DNA of 64,000 nt from Roseburia_D yibonii (GCF_014297335.1 NZ_JACOQH010000002.1:310001-374000); one strand, 5' to 3'; counted from the first letter of the stretch, positions 32,381 to 40,446 are shown. Notes: a model not told the origin generated them from the letters alone. Made by a program: numbers and translations.

Positions 32381-32475
32381 GTTGTCCGGCAGTCGCCGGA
32401 CAACCCTTCCCACAGCGCATTTTGAAAACGCCTGCAGATAAATCTGCGCCGGTTTTCAAAATACGCTGCGGGTCT
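32381..32475 (-). other. Two strong hairpins in the pheS-pheT spacer
   Basis: Hairpin 1: GTTGTCCGGC / GCCGGACAAC with a four-base loop at 32381-32404. Hairpin 2: a long stem GCGCATTTTGAAAAC / GTTTTCAAAATACGC at about 32417-32475 with an inner GCAGA/TCTGC stem. Neither is followed by a T tract, so they are unlikely to be terminators; processing or mRNA-stability signals are possible. Confidence 0.7.
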
Positions 32476-32492
32476 GCCCTGCTCGTTGCTCG

Positions 32493-33512
32493 CTAAAATT
32501 GTTTTAAGAAGCGGTCGTCGTTTTCGTAAAGAAGACGCATGTCATCGATCTCGTATTTTAATAATGTAATTCGCTCCAGACCGACACCAAACGCAAAGCC
32601 GGAATATTCTTCCGGATCTATTCCGCTCATGCGCAGGACTTTCGGATGTACCATACCACAGCCCAGGATCTCGATCCATCCCTCTCCTTTGCAGAAACGG
32701 CATCCTTTTCCGCCGCATTTAAAGCAGGTCACATCCATCTCGGCACTCGGCTCGGTGAACGGGAAATGATGCGGACGGAATTTTACTTTTGTATCCGCGC
32801 CAAACAGCTGTCTTGCGAACTCCTGCAGGGTTCCCTTTAAATCCGCAAATGTAATATGTTTGTCAATGACCATTCCCTCGATCTGATGGAAAGACGGTGA
32901 ATGTGTCGCATCCACTTCATCCGCACGGAATACTCTTCCCGGCGCGATCATACGGATCGGCAGTTTCTTCTGTTCCATCATACGCACCTGAACCGGAGAA
33001 GTCTGGGTACGCAGCAGGATCTTGTCATTGATATAGAAGGTATCCTGCTCATCTTTTGCCGGATGATTTGCCGGAATATTTAACGCTTCAAAGTTATAGT
33101 AATCATATTCTACTTCCGGTCCCTCGACAACTTCATATCCCATACCGGTAAAAATGCGTTCTACTTCTTCAAGCGCAATGGTATTCGGATGTCTGTGTCC
33201 GACCAGATTCTTTTTGGACGGCAGTGTCACATCGATCACTTCATGCTTCAGACGAAGTTCCAGTTCCTTTTCTTCCAATCTCTTTCTGGTCTCTTCCAGT
33301 TTCTTTTCAATGCTCTCTCTGGTTTCATTTACCAGCTGTCCTACAGCCGGACGTTCTTCCGGGCTTACGTCCTTCATACCTTTTAATACTGCGGTCAGTT
33401 CTCCTTTTTTTCCAAGGAATGCGACACGCACATCATTTAACTTGCCCAGTTCATCGGATCCTTCGATCTGGCGAATCGCTTCTTCTCTAATCTTTTGAAG
33501 TTTTTCTTTCAT
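32493..33512 (-). CDS. pheS: Phenylalanyl-tRNA synthetase alpha subunit
   Basis: Catalytic subunit, 339 residues. The N-terminal coiled coil (about 1-85) binds tRNA; the class II catalytic domain contains GHRHPNTIALEEVERIFTGMGY (motif 1 region, from about 106), DTFYI..LLRTQTSPVQ (about 163-180, motif 2 region) and the motif 3 GFAFGVGLERITLLKY (about 310-325). A CFKCGGKGCRFCKGEGW insertion with four cysteines (about 271-287) is a clostridial-type feature. The start is set at 33512 with AAAGGAGAA upstream. It is preceded by a phenylalanine T-box leader and one copy of the intergenic repeat. pheT and queA follow. Confidence 0.97.
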   Translation of the reverse strand: MKEKLQKIREEAIRQIEGSDELGKLNDVRVAFLGKKGELTAVLKGMKDVSPEERPAVGQLVNETRESIEKKLEETRKRLEEKELELRLKHEVIDVTLPSKKNLVGHRHPNTIALEEVERIFTGMGYEVVEGPEVEYDYYNFEALNIPANHPAKDEQDTFYINDKILLRTQTSPVQVRMMEQKKLPIRMIAPGRVFRADEVDATHSPSFHQIEGMVIDKHITFADLKGTLQEFARQLFGADTKVKFRPHHFPFTEPSAEMDVTCFKCGGKGCRFCKGEGWIEILGCGMVHPKVLRMSGIDPEEYSGFAFGVGLERITLLKYEIDDMRLLYENDDRFLKQF

Positions 33513-33551
33513 AATAGTTCTCCTTTTTTCTTTTCTCTGCCATACAGCAAT

Positions 33552-33640
33552 GAAATGCGCTTTACGCATTTCTCTCTGATCGGCGATCTCAAATGTACGG
33601 TCATGCAGCCACGGCGTCCATTTTCCTTATCGCCATTACA
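33552..33640 (-). repeat. Terminator-trailing intergenic repeat, copy B (long form)
   Basis: Lies between the T-box terminator and pheS. On the minus strand it reads GTAATGGCGATAAGGAAAAT..., then an imperfect stem, then a second perfect hairpin GAAATGCG / CGCATTTC. It is closely similar, with the same order of parts, to copy C at 40447-40535. Confidence 0.85.
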
Positions 33641-33642
33641 AA

Positions 33643-33895
33643 AAGCGGAGCACGCTTCACCCCGCTAGGGACGAAGATGCTCCGCGTTACCACCCTTTTT
33701 CCTGAATACTCAGACTCTTAGCATATGCTTAACGCGCACGACACGGCACCGCCTACTGCAAGGTTCAACGGCACGGCTCCAGAGTGAAATTCATCTGCCA
33801 CCTGATCCCGGGAATACTTCCAGCCAGTGATATTCCCTCTCTGTCGAATGTTTAGCAGACTACGTGGTCTCCTTCCAAGCCTTTTTCATACATAT
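33643..33895 (-). promoter_or_regulatory. T-box riboswitch, phenylalanine type, with terminator
   Basis: Tertiary leader upstream of pheS that senses uncharged tRNA-Phe. Diagnostic parts on the minus strand are the distal stem I loop (GGCTGGAAG at about 33820), a specifier-loop region with GAATTTCAC (33785-33793) offering UUU/UUC, both Phe codons, the T-box AGGGTGGTAACGCGG (about 33680-33695), the TTCGTCCCT segment, and a terminator stem GCGGAGCA / TGCTCCGC followed by TTTTT (about 33643-33686). All lie in the expected order. Expression of pheS-pheT-queA should rise when tRNA-Phe is uncharged. Confidence 0.96.
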
Positions 33896-33923
33896 TTTAG
33901 TGTATCACATGAAAAAAGAAACT

Positions 33924-34778
33924 TCAACCCCTTTTCGCTCTCCGCTCCCTGCGCATACGGACCCATGCGGAAAAATATCTACCGTAAAGAGCATTCACCT
34001 CTCCACAGAGCAGGAAAATGTAGATACAAAAATAAAGCCACAGCATCAAAAGCGCGATCGTCGTCAGACTTCCATACATCGAAAATCCGTTAAAATATTT
34101 CACATAGATCGAAAGTCCAAGCGAAAAGACATACCATGCCACTGCACTGATCGCCGCACCCGGAAGCTGTGCCCAGAGTGCCGGTTTGTTGTTCGGCAGC
34201 GCTTTATATACCATCGCAAACATTGCGATCAACGTAAAGATAATGATCAGAAAGCGGAACGGGTAAAGCTTATTCGCGATCTCTTCCGTAACCGGAACAT
34301 ACTGCACCACCATCCGCTTTACCGAACTTCCGAACACCAGGATCAGTAACATGACCAGGATCAGGATCAGAAATATAAACGTATAAAAGATCGCCCGGAT
34401 GCGCAGCACGAGCCAGTTTCTCGTCTCATCCACCCCGTTTACGGAATTGAGTCCGTCCGAAAGATACTGGATCCCTTTCGCGGCCGACCAGATCGCCGCC
34501 ACTGCCGTCACCGAGATAAGTCCCATCGAATTTCCGTAAACTTCATCTACCACCGTCAGGATAAGCGGAGCGATATAGTCCGGCATGGTTCGTGTGATCC
34601 CTTCTAACAGCATCGCTTCCGTGATCGGTGTATACCTTAACATGGAGCTGAACACCATCATAAACGGTATGAACGACAGAATGATGAAAAATGCCGTCTG
34701 CGCCGCAAACGCGTTGATATGATCATCCCGCGCCTTTTTCAGAAAATACTGTACATTTTTTATGATACTCCAAATCAT
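33924..34778 (-). CDS. YihY/RBN-family integral membrane protein
   Basis: A roughly 284-residue membrane protein with six hydrophobic segments and the YihY family motif pattern: FAAQTAFFIILSFIPFMMVF (TM1, about residues 21-40), NSMGLISVTAVAAIWSAAKG (about 92-111), then NWLVLRIRAI and YVKYFNGFSMYGSLTTIALLMLWLYFCIYIFLLCGEVNA near the end. Members were once called ribonuclease BN, but that activity belongs to another gene; the true function is unknown (virulence factor BrkB relatives included). The start is set at 34778 because AAAGGA lies seven bases upstream. The C-terminus is Arg/Lys-rich. It overlaps the end of the preceding SpoIID-like gene region (gap of a few bases), indicating an operon. 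Confidence 0.85.
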   Translation of the reverse strand: MIWSIIKNVQYFLKKARDDHINAFAAQTAFFIILSFIPFMMVFSSMLRYTPITEAMLLEGITRTMPDYIAPLILTVVDEVYGNSMGLISVTAVAAIWSAAKGIQYLSDGLNSVNGVDETRNWLVLRIRAIFYTFIFLILILVMLLILVFGSSVKRMVVQYVPVTEEIANKLYPFRFLIIIFTLIAMFAMVYKALPNNKPALWAQLPGAAISAVAWYVFSLGLSIYVKYFNGFSMYGSLTTIALLMLWLYFCIYIFLLCGEVNALYGRYFSAWVRMRRERRAKRG

Positions 34779-34782
34779 GTTT

Positions 34783-37026
34783 TTATCCTTTCGGTTCAAT
34801 TTCGATATCCTTAAAAAAGAAGTTTAAGATATCTTTATAGCTGTATCCAAGCTCTGCCATTCCTTCCGCTCCGTTCTGGCTCATACCGACGCCGTGACCG
34901 TAACCGCCTCCGTATATGGTATATGTTCCTGTTGTTTCATCATACGAAAAGGTAAAGCAGGCACTTGGAAGAATCGCCATCTTCTGTGTTGTCCCGTCGA
35001 GAAGATGCACATCATCCACCAGACAACCGAGCACTTTGCGTATATTATATTCGGAAAGCACTTCCGCGGTTCCGTTTTCGTAGGTCAGCACCAGATCTAA
35101 CACCGCGCCCCCGTTTCCTCTTGCTTTGATCTGCATGGAAAACAGTTTTCCAAGTCCGGACACTGTATCCGTCGGATTTCCACTGCTGTCATAGAGCAGA
35201 ATATTTTCCGGCTTGATCTCTTTTCGCACCGCAAGCACCTGTCTTGCCTGCTCCATGCGCTCATCCGTCAGTTTCGCGGTCGTACTCCAGCGGAAAAAAT
35301 GGCTGCTCACATCAAAGCAGGAATCATCGATGCCTGTAATATACTGATAAAAGGCCGCTTCATCCGAAAGCGCAAGCGGCGTCTGATCGGCGGATACCCG
35401 TGTCACTTTGAGGAACGGATAATCATCCGCGATCACATTATTCCACACACAGTCATCCTGCGTCATGCCACAGGACGTGGAAAAATAGAACGCTTCTATG
35501 ATCTCCCCGCCGCAGGTCATGACTTCCCCGCAGGTGTCATCTACTACGGTTCTTGCAATGTCAGTATGTTCCTGCCGGTTGTACACCTGATAATTGGTAC
35601 TGTCATCCACATGCGCTCCGTACTGCGCATACTCACTCTGCAAAAGCTGACGGTAGGCATAGCTTCTCGCGCAGACCGCCTGTGCCTTCAATGCCTCCGG
35701 CTGATAATTGGCCGGCATCTCACTCGTCACCACCTGGTAGAGGTAATTTTCGATCGGCACATCATTGATCACCACAAAGCCCTCCGCATAGCGGCGCACC
35801 TCAAAACCGCCCTCATATCCGTAGGAGATCCGGCTGCCGGACGCATCCGCAAGATACATCTCATTTCCATTCACGGCATCGATACGCACATAGCCATCCC
35901 CCGCCTCCGTAAGACATGACGCGGCGTCAAAGAGTGTTCCTCCGCCGTAAGCCGCCGTATTCTCACCGTAAACGACCTGGTATTCTCCGTCACAGGTGAT
36001 CCACACGCCGTCCCGGTAAACGGTTCCGTCCCCGTCTAAGAGCAGGACACGGATATTGGAAAGATTCGCCGGCTGATTTAACAGGATCGCGCACACCTCA
36101 TCCCCCGCCACAACATAGGTGACATTCATATTTCCGATCACGATATCCGAAACATCCTTCTGCTCTATGGTTCCATATGTCTTATAGACCGGCAGCACTT
36201 TCGCCCGTTTCAATGGGCCATAGCCATCGATCTCGATTTTCTGTTCATCCACCGTCAGAAGATTTCCGGTGATCGTCTCCTGCTTTCTGTCTATTTTAAA
36301 GATCTCTCCGTCCCTAAAGTGCATATCACAGACTGTACCAGAAAGATCTTCCCCCGCTTCTTCTAACGGGAATTCATAGGTCTGACCGCCAAAAACTACC
36401 GACGCCTTTTGTTGTGAAACGCCTTCGAAATATACATTGGGCAGAACAACCTCAAGCCCTTTCTCCCGTTTCAGCCCGATGATCGTATTTTCGTAGAGAT
36501 AACAGAGATATCCTTCCGTTTCCTCCAGGAAGTCATCCGGCACCAGATAAGAATAACTTCCATCCTGCGTCTGTACCTGCTGTTCTTTGCTGTCTTTCTT
36601 CAAAATCAGGCATGGCGTGCAGTTCACCTTCTGATTTGTATCCAAAAGCTCCAGAAGCTGATCGTAAATGTCATACCACGTCTTACGATCGATTGCTTTC
36701 GCATCCCCTTCTTTCTGATATGTAACATACTCCGTGGCTCCAAGATGTTCCAGTATTTTTTTCACATCCACGAATTTCAGTTCACGGTCCTGCTTCATAT
36801 CCAGAAGTTCTTCCCACTCACTCTTTTCGTAGCCCGAAAAAGTGAGCATCTGTATTGCCTCATCTGCTCCAAGATACGCATCATTCCACTGACTCAGATC
36901 TCTCTCTTTGTATTCTGTCTTTAACACGGCAAGCAGTAAAAACGCACATCCTGCCAAAAGTATGCAAAGTTTCACCTTTTTTGCGTCCACTCTGCCATTT
37001 CGCCCGATATTCCCTATTCTTCCCAT
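34783..37026 (-). CDS. SpoIID/LytB-domain protein, membrane-anchored
   Basis: A roughly 747-residue protein with a short basic N-terminus and a single membrane anchor (about residues 19-35; LCILLAGCAFLLLAVL), so most of it faces outside. The middle (about 60-390) is beta-rich without a clear family. The SpoIID domain (about 400-740) has the signature SEMPANYQPEALKAQAVCAR (about 437-456) and a C-terminal GYGHGVGMSQNGAEGMAELG (about 710-729). SpoIID enzymes are lytic transglycosylases that cut peptidoglycan denuded of peptides; LytB relatives modify amidases. The long N-terminal region makes this different from sporulation SpoIID (about 340 residues), so a vegetative cell-wall role is possible. 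Start at 37026 has GAGGAG four bases upstream. Confidence 0.8.
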   Translation of the reverse strand: MGRIGNIGRNGRVDAKKVKLCILLAGCAFLLLAVLKTEYKERDLSQWNDAYLGADEAIQMLTFSGYEKSEWEELLDMKQDRELKFVDVKKILEHLGATEYVTYQKEGDAKAIDRKTWYDIYDQLLELLDTNQKVNCTPCLILKKDSKEQQVQTQDGSYSYLVPDDFLEETEGYLCYLYENTIIGLKREKGLEVVLPNVYFEGVSQQKASVVFGGQTYEFPLEEAGEDLSGTVCDMHFRDGEIFKIDRKQETITGNLLTVDEQKIEIDGYGPLKRAKVLPVYKTYGTIEQKDVSDIVIGNMNVTYVVAGDEVCAILLNQPANLSNIRVLLLDGDGTVYRDGVWITCDGEYQVVYGENTAAYGGGTLFDAASCLTEAGDGYVRIDAVNGNEMYLADASGSRISYGYEGGFEVRRYAEGFVVINDVPIENYLYQVVTSEMPANYQPEALKAQAVCARSYAYRQLLQSEYAQYGAHVDDSTNYQVYNRQEHTDIARTVVDDTCGEVMTCGGEIIEAFYFSTSCGMTQDDCVWNNVIADDYPFLKVTRVSADQTPLALSDEAAFYQYITGIDDSCFDVSSHFFRWSTTAKLTDERMEQARQVLAVRKEIKPENILLYDSSGNPTDTVSGLGKLFSMQIKARGNGGAVLDLVLTYENGTAEVLSEYNIRKVLGCLVDDVHLLDGTTQKMAILPSACFTFSYDETTGTYTIYGGGYGHGVGMSQNGAEGMAELGYSYKDILNFFFKDIEIEPKG

Positions 37027-37059
37027 AAAACTCCTCACACCCACATTACATGAAAAGAA

Positions 37060-37092
37060 GCTGCTTTATGACAAGCAGCTTCTTTTATCCTG
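37060..37092. terminator. Hairpin terminator upstream of the SpoIID-like gene
   Basis: AAAAGAAGCTGCTT and AAGCAGCTTCTTTTA form a perfect stem with a six-base loop and T-rich tail on either strand. It lies between the probable 6S RNA and the SpoIID-like gene. Confidence 0.7.
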
Positions 37093-37194
37093 TGTAAGTT
37101 ATCTTTTGTACAACTTCTTTTGTAATCTATATGATCTCTTTCGTACTTTATGCCATCATTTGTGTCTCTTGATTGCTTTTTCTTATGTTTTTTC

Positions 37195-37384
37195 AAAAAC
37201 CCAAAATGCCGTTTCCTGCAATTTTGACTCCTAGCGAACGCTAGGTGGGTATCCGCAGCTGACGTTCTGCCTTCCACTGATACGAGGCGGCCTGACATCC
37301 GGTCAGTAATATAAGAGTCCCATAAAAGTAAATGTAGGTTCAAAAAAGCAGGGGTATCGCACATCCCAGGCATTGTCTTTTGTT
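37195..37384 (-). ncRNA. ssrS: Probable 6S RNA (RNA polymerase regulator)
   Basis: A roughly 190-base non-coding stretch with its own promoter (37391-37419). The predicted fold is one long interrupted rod: the ends pair (AATGCC near the 5' end with GGCATT near the 3' end, and CCTGC with GCAGG), and a large central bubble begins with TTGAACCTACATTTACTTTT and ends with GCTGCGGATACCCACC followed by a small CCTAGCG/CGCTAGG hairpin. Length, closing stem, large bubble and the 3'-side hairpin fit Gram-positive 6S RNAs, which mimic an open promoter. The call is by structure and remembered motif similarity, not a covariance search. No reading frame of good quality fits in it. Confidence 0.65.
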
Positions 37385-37390
37385 GCTCTT

Positions 37391-37419
37391 ATTATACTTT
37401 AATATGTGTATTTTCGCAA
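37391..37419 (-). promoter_or_regulatory. Promoter of the probable 6S RNA
   Basis: Minus strand: TTGCGA (37419-37414), 17-base spacer, TATAAT (37396-37391). Transcription would begin near 37384. Confidence 0.75.
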
Positions 37420-37449
37420 CCAGAAATTCGTGGGAATTTCTGCTTCCTT

Positions 37450-37866
37450 TTATATTTTTTTCAAATCATCCGCAGAAAAACTTCCCGGGAACAGCTCCGC
37501 AAGCGTAAAGACCTTATAATCACTTTTGTCCCGTGCGACAATGATCTCAAAAGCCTCATCACAGAATTCCATCATAACCTGTCTGCATACTCCGCATGGG
37601 AACAGATAATCTCCGGTATTTCCAGCCACCGCAATGGCACGAAATCTCCGTTCTCCCTCCGATACTGCCTTAAAAAAAGCGGTACGTTCCGCGCAGTTTG
37701 TCGGCGTGTATGCCGCATTTTCAATATTGCAGCCACGGTAGATCTTTCCATCTTCTGTCAGAAGCGCAGCTCCGACCGGAAAATTGGAATACGGAACATA
37801 GGCATTCTTTTTTGCCTCATACGCTTCCTCGATCAGCGTTTCACGCGATATCACAGAATTGTTCAT
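37450..37866 (-). CDS. cdd: Cytidine deaminase
   Basis: Zinc enzyme deaminating cytidine and deoxycytidine to the uridine forms in pyrimidine salvage. The 138-residue protein is the short homotetrameric type, with the zinc site NCAERTAFF (about 53-61) containing the catalytic Glu and a Cys ligand, and PCGVCRQV (about 87-94) with the other two Cys. FPVGAALLTEDG and GCNIENAAY are also conserved. The start at 37866 overlaps the deoC stop by one base (TAATG), so translation is coupled. Together with deoC it forms a nucleoside catabolism unit. No T-tract terminator follows, only a hairpin CAGAAATTC/GAATTTCTG near 37421-37443. Confidence 0.95.
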   Translation of the reverse strand: MNNSVISRETLIEEAYEAKKNAYVPYSNFPVGAALLTEDGKIYRGCNIENAAYTPTNCAERTAFFKAVSEGERRFRAIAVAGNTGDYLFPCGVCRQVMMEFCDEAFEIIVARDKSDYKVFTLAELFPGSFSADDLKKI

Positions 37867-38528
37867 TATGCTTCGCTTCCTTCTAACATCTTGATCGCCG
37901 AACTTGTTCCGATCCTGCTGCATCCAAGCGCAATGTAACGTTCCATATCTTCTTTGGAGCGCACACCGCCCGCAGCCTTGATCTTTACATCCTTTCCAAT
38001 ATGCTCTGCCATCAGCGCAACATCTTCAAACGTTGCTCCGCCCGTTCCGAATCCGGTAGAAGTCTTGATGAAATCTGCCTTTGCCTCTGTTACGGCATGG
38101 CACATCGCGATCTTTTCCTCTTTCGTCAGGTAACAGGTCTCAATGATGACCTTTAACACTTTATCGCCGACGGTCTTCTTTAACAGTGCGATCTCCTGTT
38201 CTACTTTATCGTATGCTCCGTTTTTTACATCCCCGATATTGATGACCATATCGATCTCCGAAGCTCCATCTGCAAGTGCCTGTCTGGTCTCCGCCACCTT
38301 GCTCTCGGTGTTGCAGTTTCCAAGCGGGAATCCCACTACCGTACAGACCGGCAGTTTGTCCCCATATTTATCATGTACCCGCTTAATGTAACAGCTTGGG
38401 ATACACACGGATGCCATATGATAAGAAACCGCTTCGTCGCAGAGTTTCTCGATCTCCTCCCAGGTAGTAAATGCCTTTAAAGCTGTATGATCCACATAAC
38501 GGTATAATTCTTCTTTGTTCATTTCCAA
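37866..38528 (-). CDS. deoC: Deoxyribose-phosphate aldolase
   Basis: Splits 2-deoxyribose 5-phosphate into acetaldehyde and glyceraldehyde 3-phosphate in deoxynucleoside catabolism. A 220-residue TIM barrel with the usual motifs: DHTALKAF near the N-terminus, VCTVVGFPLGN (about 61-71), EIDMVINIG (about 92-100), VIIETCYL and FIKTSTGFGTGGAT (about 155-168, with the Schiff-base Lys), and VKIKAAGGVRS (about 181-191) with the second conserved Lys. AAAGGAGATT precedes the ATG. It is followed directly by cdd. A downstream deoxyribonucleoside phosphorylase is not in the window. Confidence 0.96.
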   Translation of the reverse strand: MEMNKEELYRYVDHTALKAFTTWEEIEKLCDEAVSYHMASVCIPSCYIKRVHDKYGDKLPVCTVVGFPLGNCNTESKVAETRQALADGASEIDMVINIGDVKNGAYDKVEQEIALLKKTVGDKVLKVIIETCYLTKEEKIAMCHAVTEAKADFIKTSTGFGTGGATFEDVALMAEHIGKDVKIKAAGGVRSKEDMERYIALGCSRIGTSSAIKMLEGSEA

Positions 38529-38587
38529 TCTCCTTTCGCCTGTTTTACTATTCTATAATATTTCCATTCTCTTTTCCAGCGGTTTCT

Positions 38588-38932
38588 TTATAGAAATTTT
38601 TCCCTGATATGCCGGAATTTTGTGACAAACCACAGGCACACGATCAAAAATGCAAATAATATCACGGTATTTAACCGGTTGCTCTTATAAAAAATCATAT
38701 TGACGGTACCGGCTATCCCGCAGAGAACCGTCTCTGCCCCGAACGGAAGCATATAACGCGCCACTTCTTCTGCCATTTTTCTGCTGTCACGGCATCTGGC
38801 AAGCTCCTCCGCATCTAACAGCATGTTTCCCGGTTTTCCTGTTTTTTTCATGTTTCGTGCTACGTAGACCAGGTACCCGCCAAACACGATCAGAAAAACA
38901 TCAAGCAGCAATCCGACATTGATTCCTTCCAT
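38588..38932 (-). CDS. Small membrane protein, function unknown
   Basis: 114 residues with three hydrophobic segments (about residues 5-24, 68-86 and 88-107). The loop between the first two contains basic residues and LLDAEELARCRDSRKMAEEVARY, predicted helical. No family is recognised. ATG at 38932 is preceded by GAAGAAA, a weak ribosome binding site. It lies alone between deoC and the divergent CheY-like gene. Confidence 0.55.
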   Translation of the reverse strand: MEGINVGLLLDVFLIVFGGYLVYVARNMKKTGKPGNMLLDAEELARCRDSRKMAEEVARYMLPFGAETVLCGIAGTVNMIFYKSNRLNTVILFAFLIVCLWFVTKFRHIREKFL

Positions 38933-39024
38933 ATTTCTTCCGCCCTCTCTTCTCTCACATTTCGAATTCTATTATAATCTCTGTCACCATGGGTTGCAAT
39001 CTTATTTTTATTTCGATATAAAGA

Positions 39025-39053
39025 TTGAAACTTTTCTGATTTTATTGTAAAAT
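39025..39053 (+). promoter_or_regulatory. Promoter of the CheY-like gene
   Basis: TTGAAA (39025-39030), 17-base spacer, TAAAAT (39048-39053). A second candidate, TTGCAA (38994-38999), 17 bases, TATAAA (39017-39022), lies just upstream; the two may act in tandem. Confidence 0.55.
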
Positions 39054-39101
39054 ACTTACATATCAGAAAGTATTTTGACTATATTTGAAGGAGATATCTA
39101 C

Positions 39102-39479
39102 ATGAAACTTGAAGATGCTAAAATTTTAATCGGAGACGATTCTATTCTTGCGAGAAAACAGTTAAAAGACGTTTTGACTACATTTGGCGGCAAGCATTTT
39201 TTCGAAGCTGCAAATGGGCAGGAAGCAATTGAAAAATTTAAAGCTGAAAAACCGGATATCGTATTCTTAGATATTGTTATGCCACAGAAGGACGGTATTT
39301 CCGCTGTTTCTGAAATTTGCAGAATTGATCCGGATGCATATATCATCATTGTATCTTCGGTTGGTACCCAGACTCAGCTTCGAAACGCGATTGAGGCAGG
39401 CGCACGAGATTTCATCCAGAAGCCTCTGAATACGGATCAGATAAAATCGATTCTTTCCGTAAAATTTGAAGGGAGATAA
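39102..39479 (+). CDS. Single-domain CheY-like response regulator
   Basis: About 125 residues, only a receiver domain. ILIGDDSILARKQLKDVL (from about residue 8) has the acidic pair, the phospho-acceptor Asp lies in KPDIVFLDIVMPQKDG (about 48-63), the conserved Thr/Ser is the SS of IIVSSVG (about 82-88), and the Lys is in FIQKPLN (about 106-112). There is no output domain, as in CheY. The start at 39102 has AAGGAGATAT nine bases before; an upstream in-frame ATG lacks one. The next gene starts four bases after the stop and encodes a CheX-like protein, so the pair probably forms a regulator-phosphatase module, possibly for motility or adhesion. Confidence 0.9.
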   Translation: MKLEDAKILIGDDSILARKQLKDVLTTFGGKHFFEAANGQEAIEKFKAEKPDIVFLDIVMPQKDGISAVSEICRIDPDAYIIIVSSVGTQTQLRNAIEAGARDFIQKPLNTDQIKSILSVKFEGR

Positions 39480-39482
39480 GTT

Positions 39483-40367
39483 ATGTATACACAATTTTTC
39501 GGTAATTTTCTTCTCAGCCGCGGAGTTGTCACTTCAGAACAGCTCATCAATGCGATCAAGGAAGAATCTACCACGCACATAAAACTCGGAACTCTTGCCA
39601 TCCACGCCGGCTATATGACTGCCAGCGAGGCTGACAACATTATCATCATGCAGACCCATGAAGACAAACGCTTCGGTGAACTCGCCGTACAGGGCGGTTA
39701 TATGACCGAGGAACAGGTAAACAGCCTGTTAAAGATGCAAAAACCGGACTATCTTCTTCTGGGACAGATCCTGATCGAACAGGGCATTCTGACCAACACA
39801 GATTTTGAGAACCTGATTGTGGACTATCAGTCGGAATATGAGATCTACGACCTTGATATGGCAACCGAGAAAAAAGAAGTTGTCACGAATATGCTGAAAA
39901 ACTACTGCAGTTTTTCCAACCATCCGCAGGCAGACAAGGCGATCCATTACCTCTATCTCCTGTTCAACAATCTGGTTCGTTTTATCGGCGAGGATTTTAC
40001 CACGTTAAATCCGATCCCTTGTCCGGAATATCCGACCAACTACTGCATCAGCCAGAAGACACACAATGATACACTCTCTATGACTTCTGCGCTTGATATC
40101 GATCCGAACACCGCGGTTGCTTTTGCTTCCCGCTATGTAGACGAGCAGTTTGAGGACTTTGATGAATATGTAAAAGCTTCACTGGAGGATTTCTTGAACC
40201 TGCACAACGGACTTTACAACGTAAATCTTTCCAATGATTTTTCAATCGAACTGACACTGGATCCACCGGAAATCCATCATTACGACGTACTCTCTCTCAG
40301 CCAGAACGCCTATCTGTTTCCGGTCATTTATCCGTTTGGAACGATAAATTTTCTGTTTTCTTTCTAA
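39483..40367 (+). CDS. MshEN-like repeats fused to a CheX-like phosphatase domain
   Basis: A 294-residue soluble protein. Residues about 5-125 consist of four repeated half-units with the pattern (K/R)xGxLxxxxGxMTxxxxxxL..Q, as in MshEN domains of type II secretion and MshE ATPases, which bind cyclic di-GMP (e.g. FGELAVQGGYMTEEQVNSLL, LGQILIEQGILTNTDFENL). Residues about 125-294 resemble CheX: LEDFLNLHNGLYNVNLS (about 234-250) aligns with the E-x-x-N helix of CheX, with Asp in place of Glu. It is four bases downstream of a CheY-like gene, with GGGAGATAAGTT as ribosome binding site. A CheY-P phosphatase gated by c-di-GMP is the inference; neither binding nor activity can be shown here. Confidence 0.7.
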   Translation: MYTQFFGNFLLSRGVVTSEQLINAIKEESTTHIKLGTLAIHAGYMTASEADNIIIMQTHEDKRFGELAVQGGYMTEEQVNSLLKMQKPDYLLLGQILIEQGILTNTDFENLIVDYQSEYEIYDLDMATEKKEVVTNMLKNYCSFSNHPQADKAIHYLYLLFNNLVRFIGEDFTTLNPIPCPEYPTNYCISQKTHNDTLSMTSALDIDPNTAVAFASRYVDEQFEDFDEYVKASLEDFLNLHNGLYNVNLSNDFSIELTLDPPEIHHYDVLSLSQNAYLFPVIYPFGTINFLFSF

Positions 40368-40401
40368 CACAGATTTTAAATAAAAATAGAGACGTAAACG
40401 A

Positions 40402-40446
40402 AACCCCTGTGATTCCGCTTCTTTGGAATCACAGGGGTTATCTTTT
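40402..40446 (+). terminator. Rho-independent terminator after the CheX-like gene
   Basis: AACCCCTGTGATTCC pairs perfectly with GGAATCACAGGGGTT around an eight-base loop and is followed by ATCTTTT. It ends the cheY-like/cheX-like transcript; repeat copy C begins on the next base. Confidence 0.93.

Noticed and set aside
32381..32475. Terminators between pheS and pheT
   Set aside because: Strong stems but no T tract on the transcribed strand, and pheT has no separate promoter that I can see.
37035..37373. Protein gene of about 112 codons over the 6S-like region
   Set aside because: Low-complexity composition, no ribosome binding site, and it crosses a strong hairpin terminator; the RNA interpretation explains the segment better.
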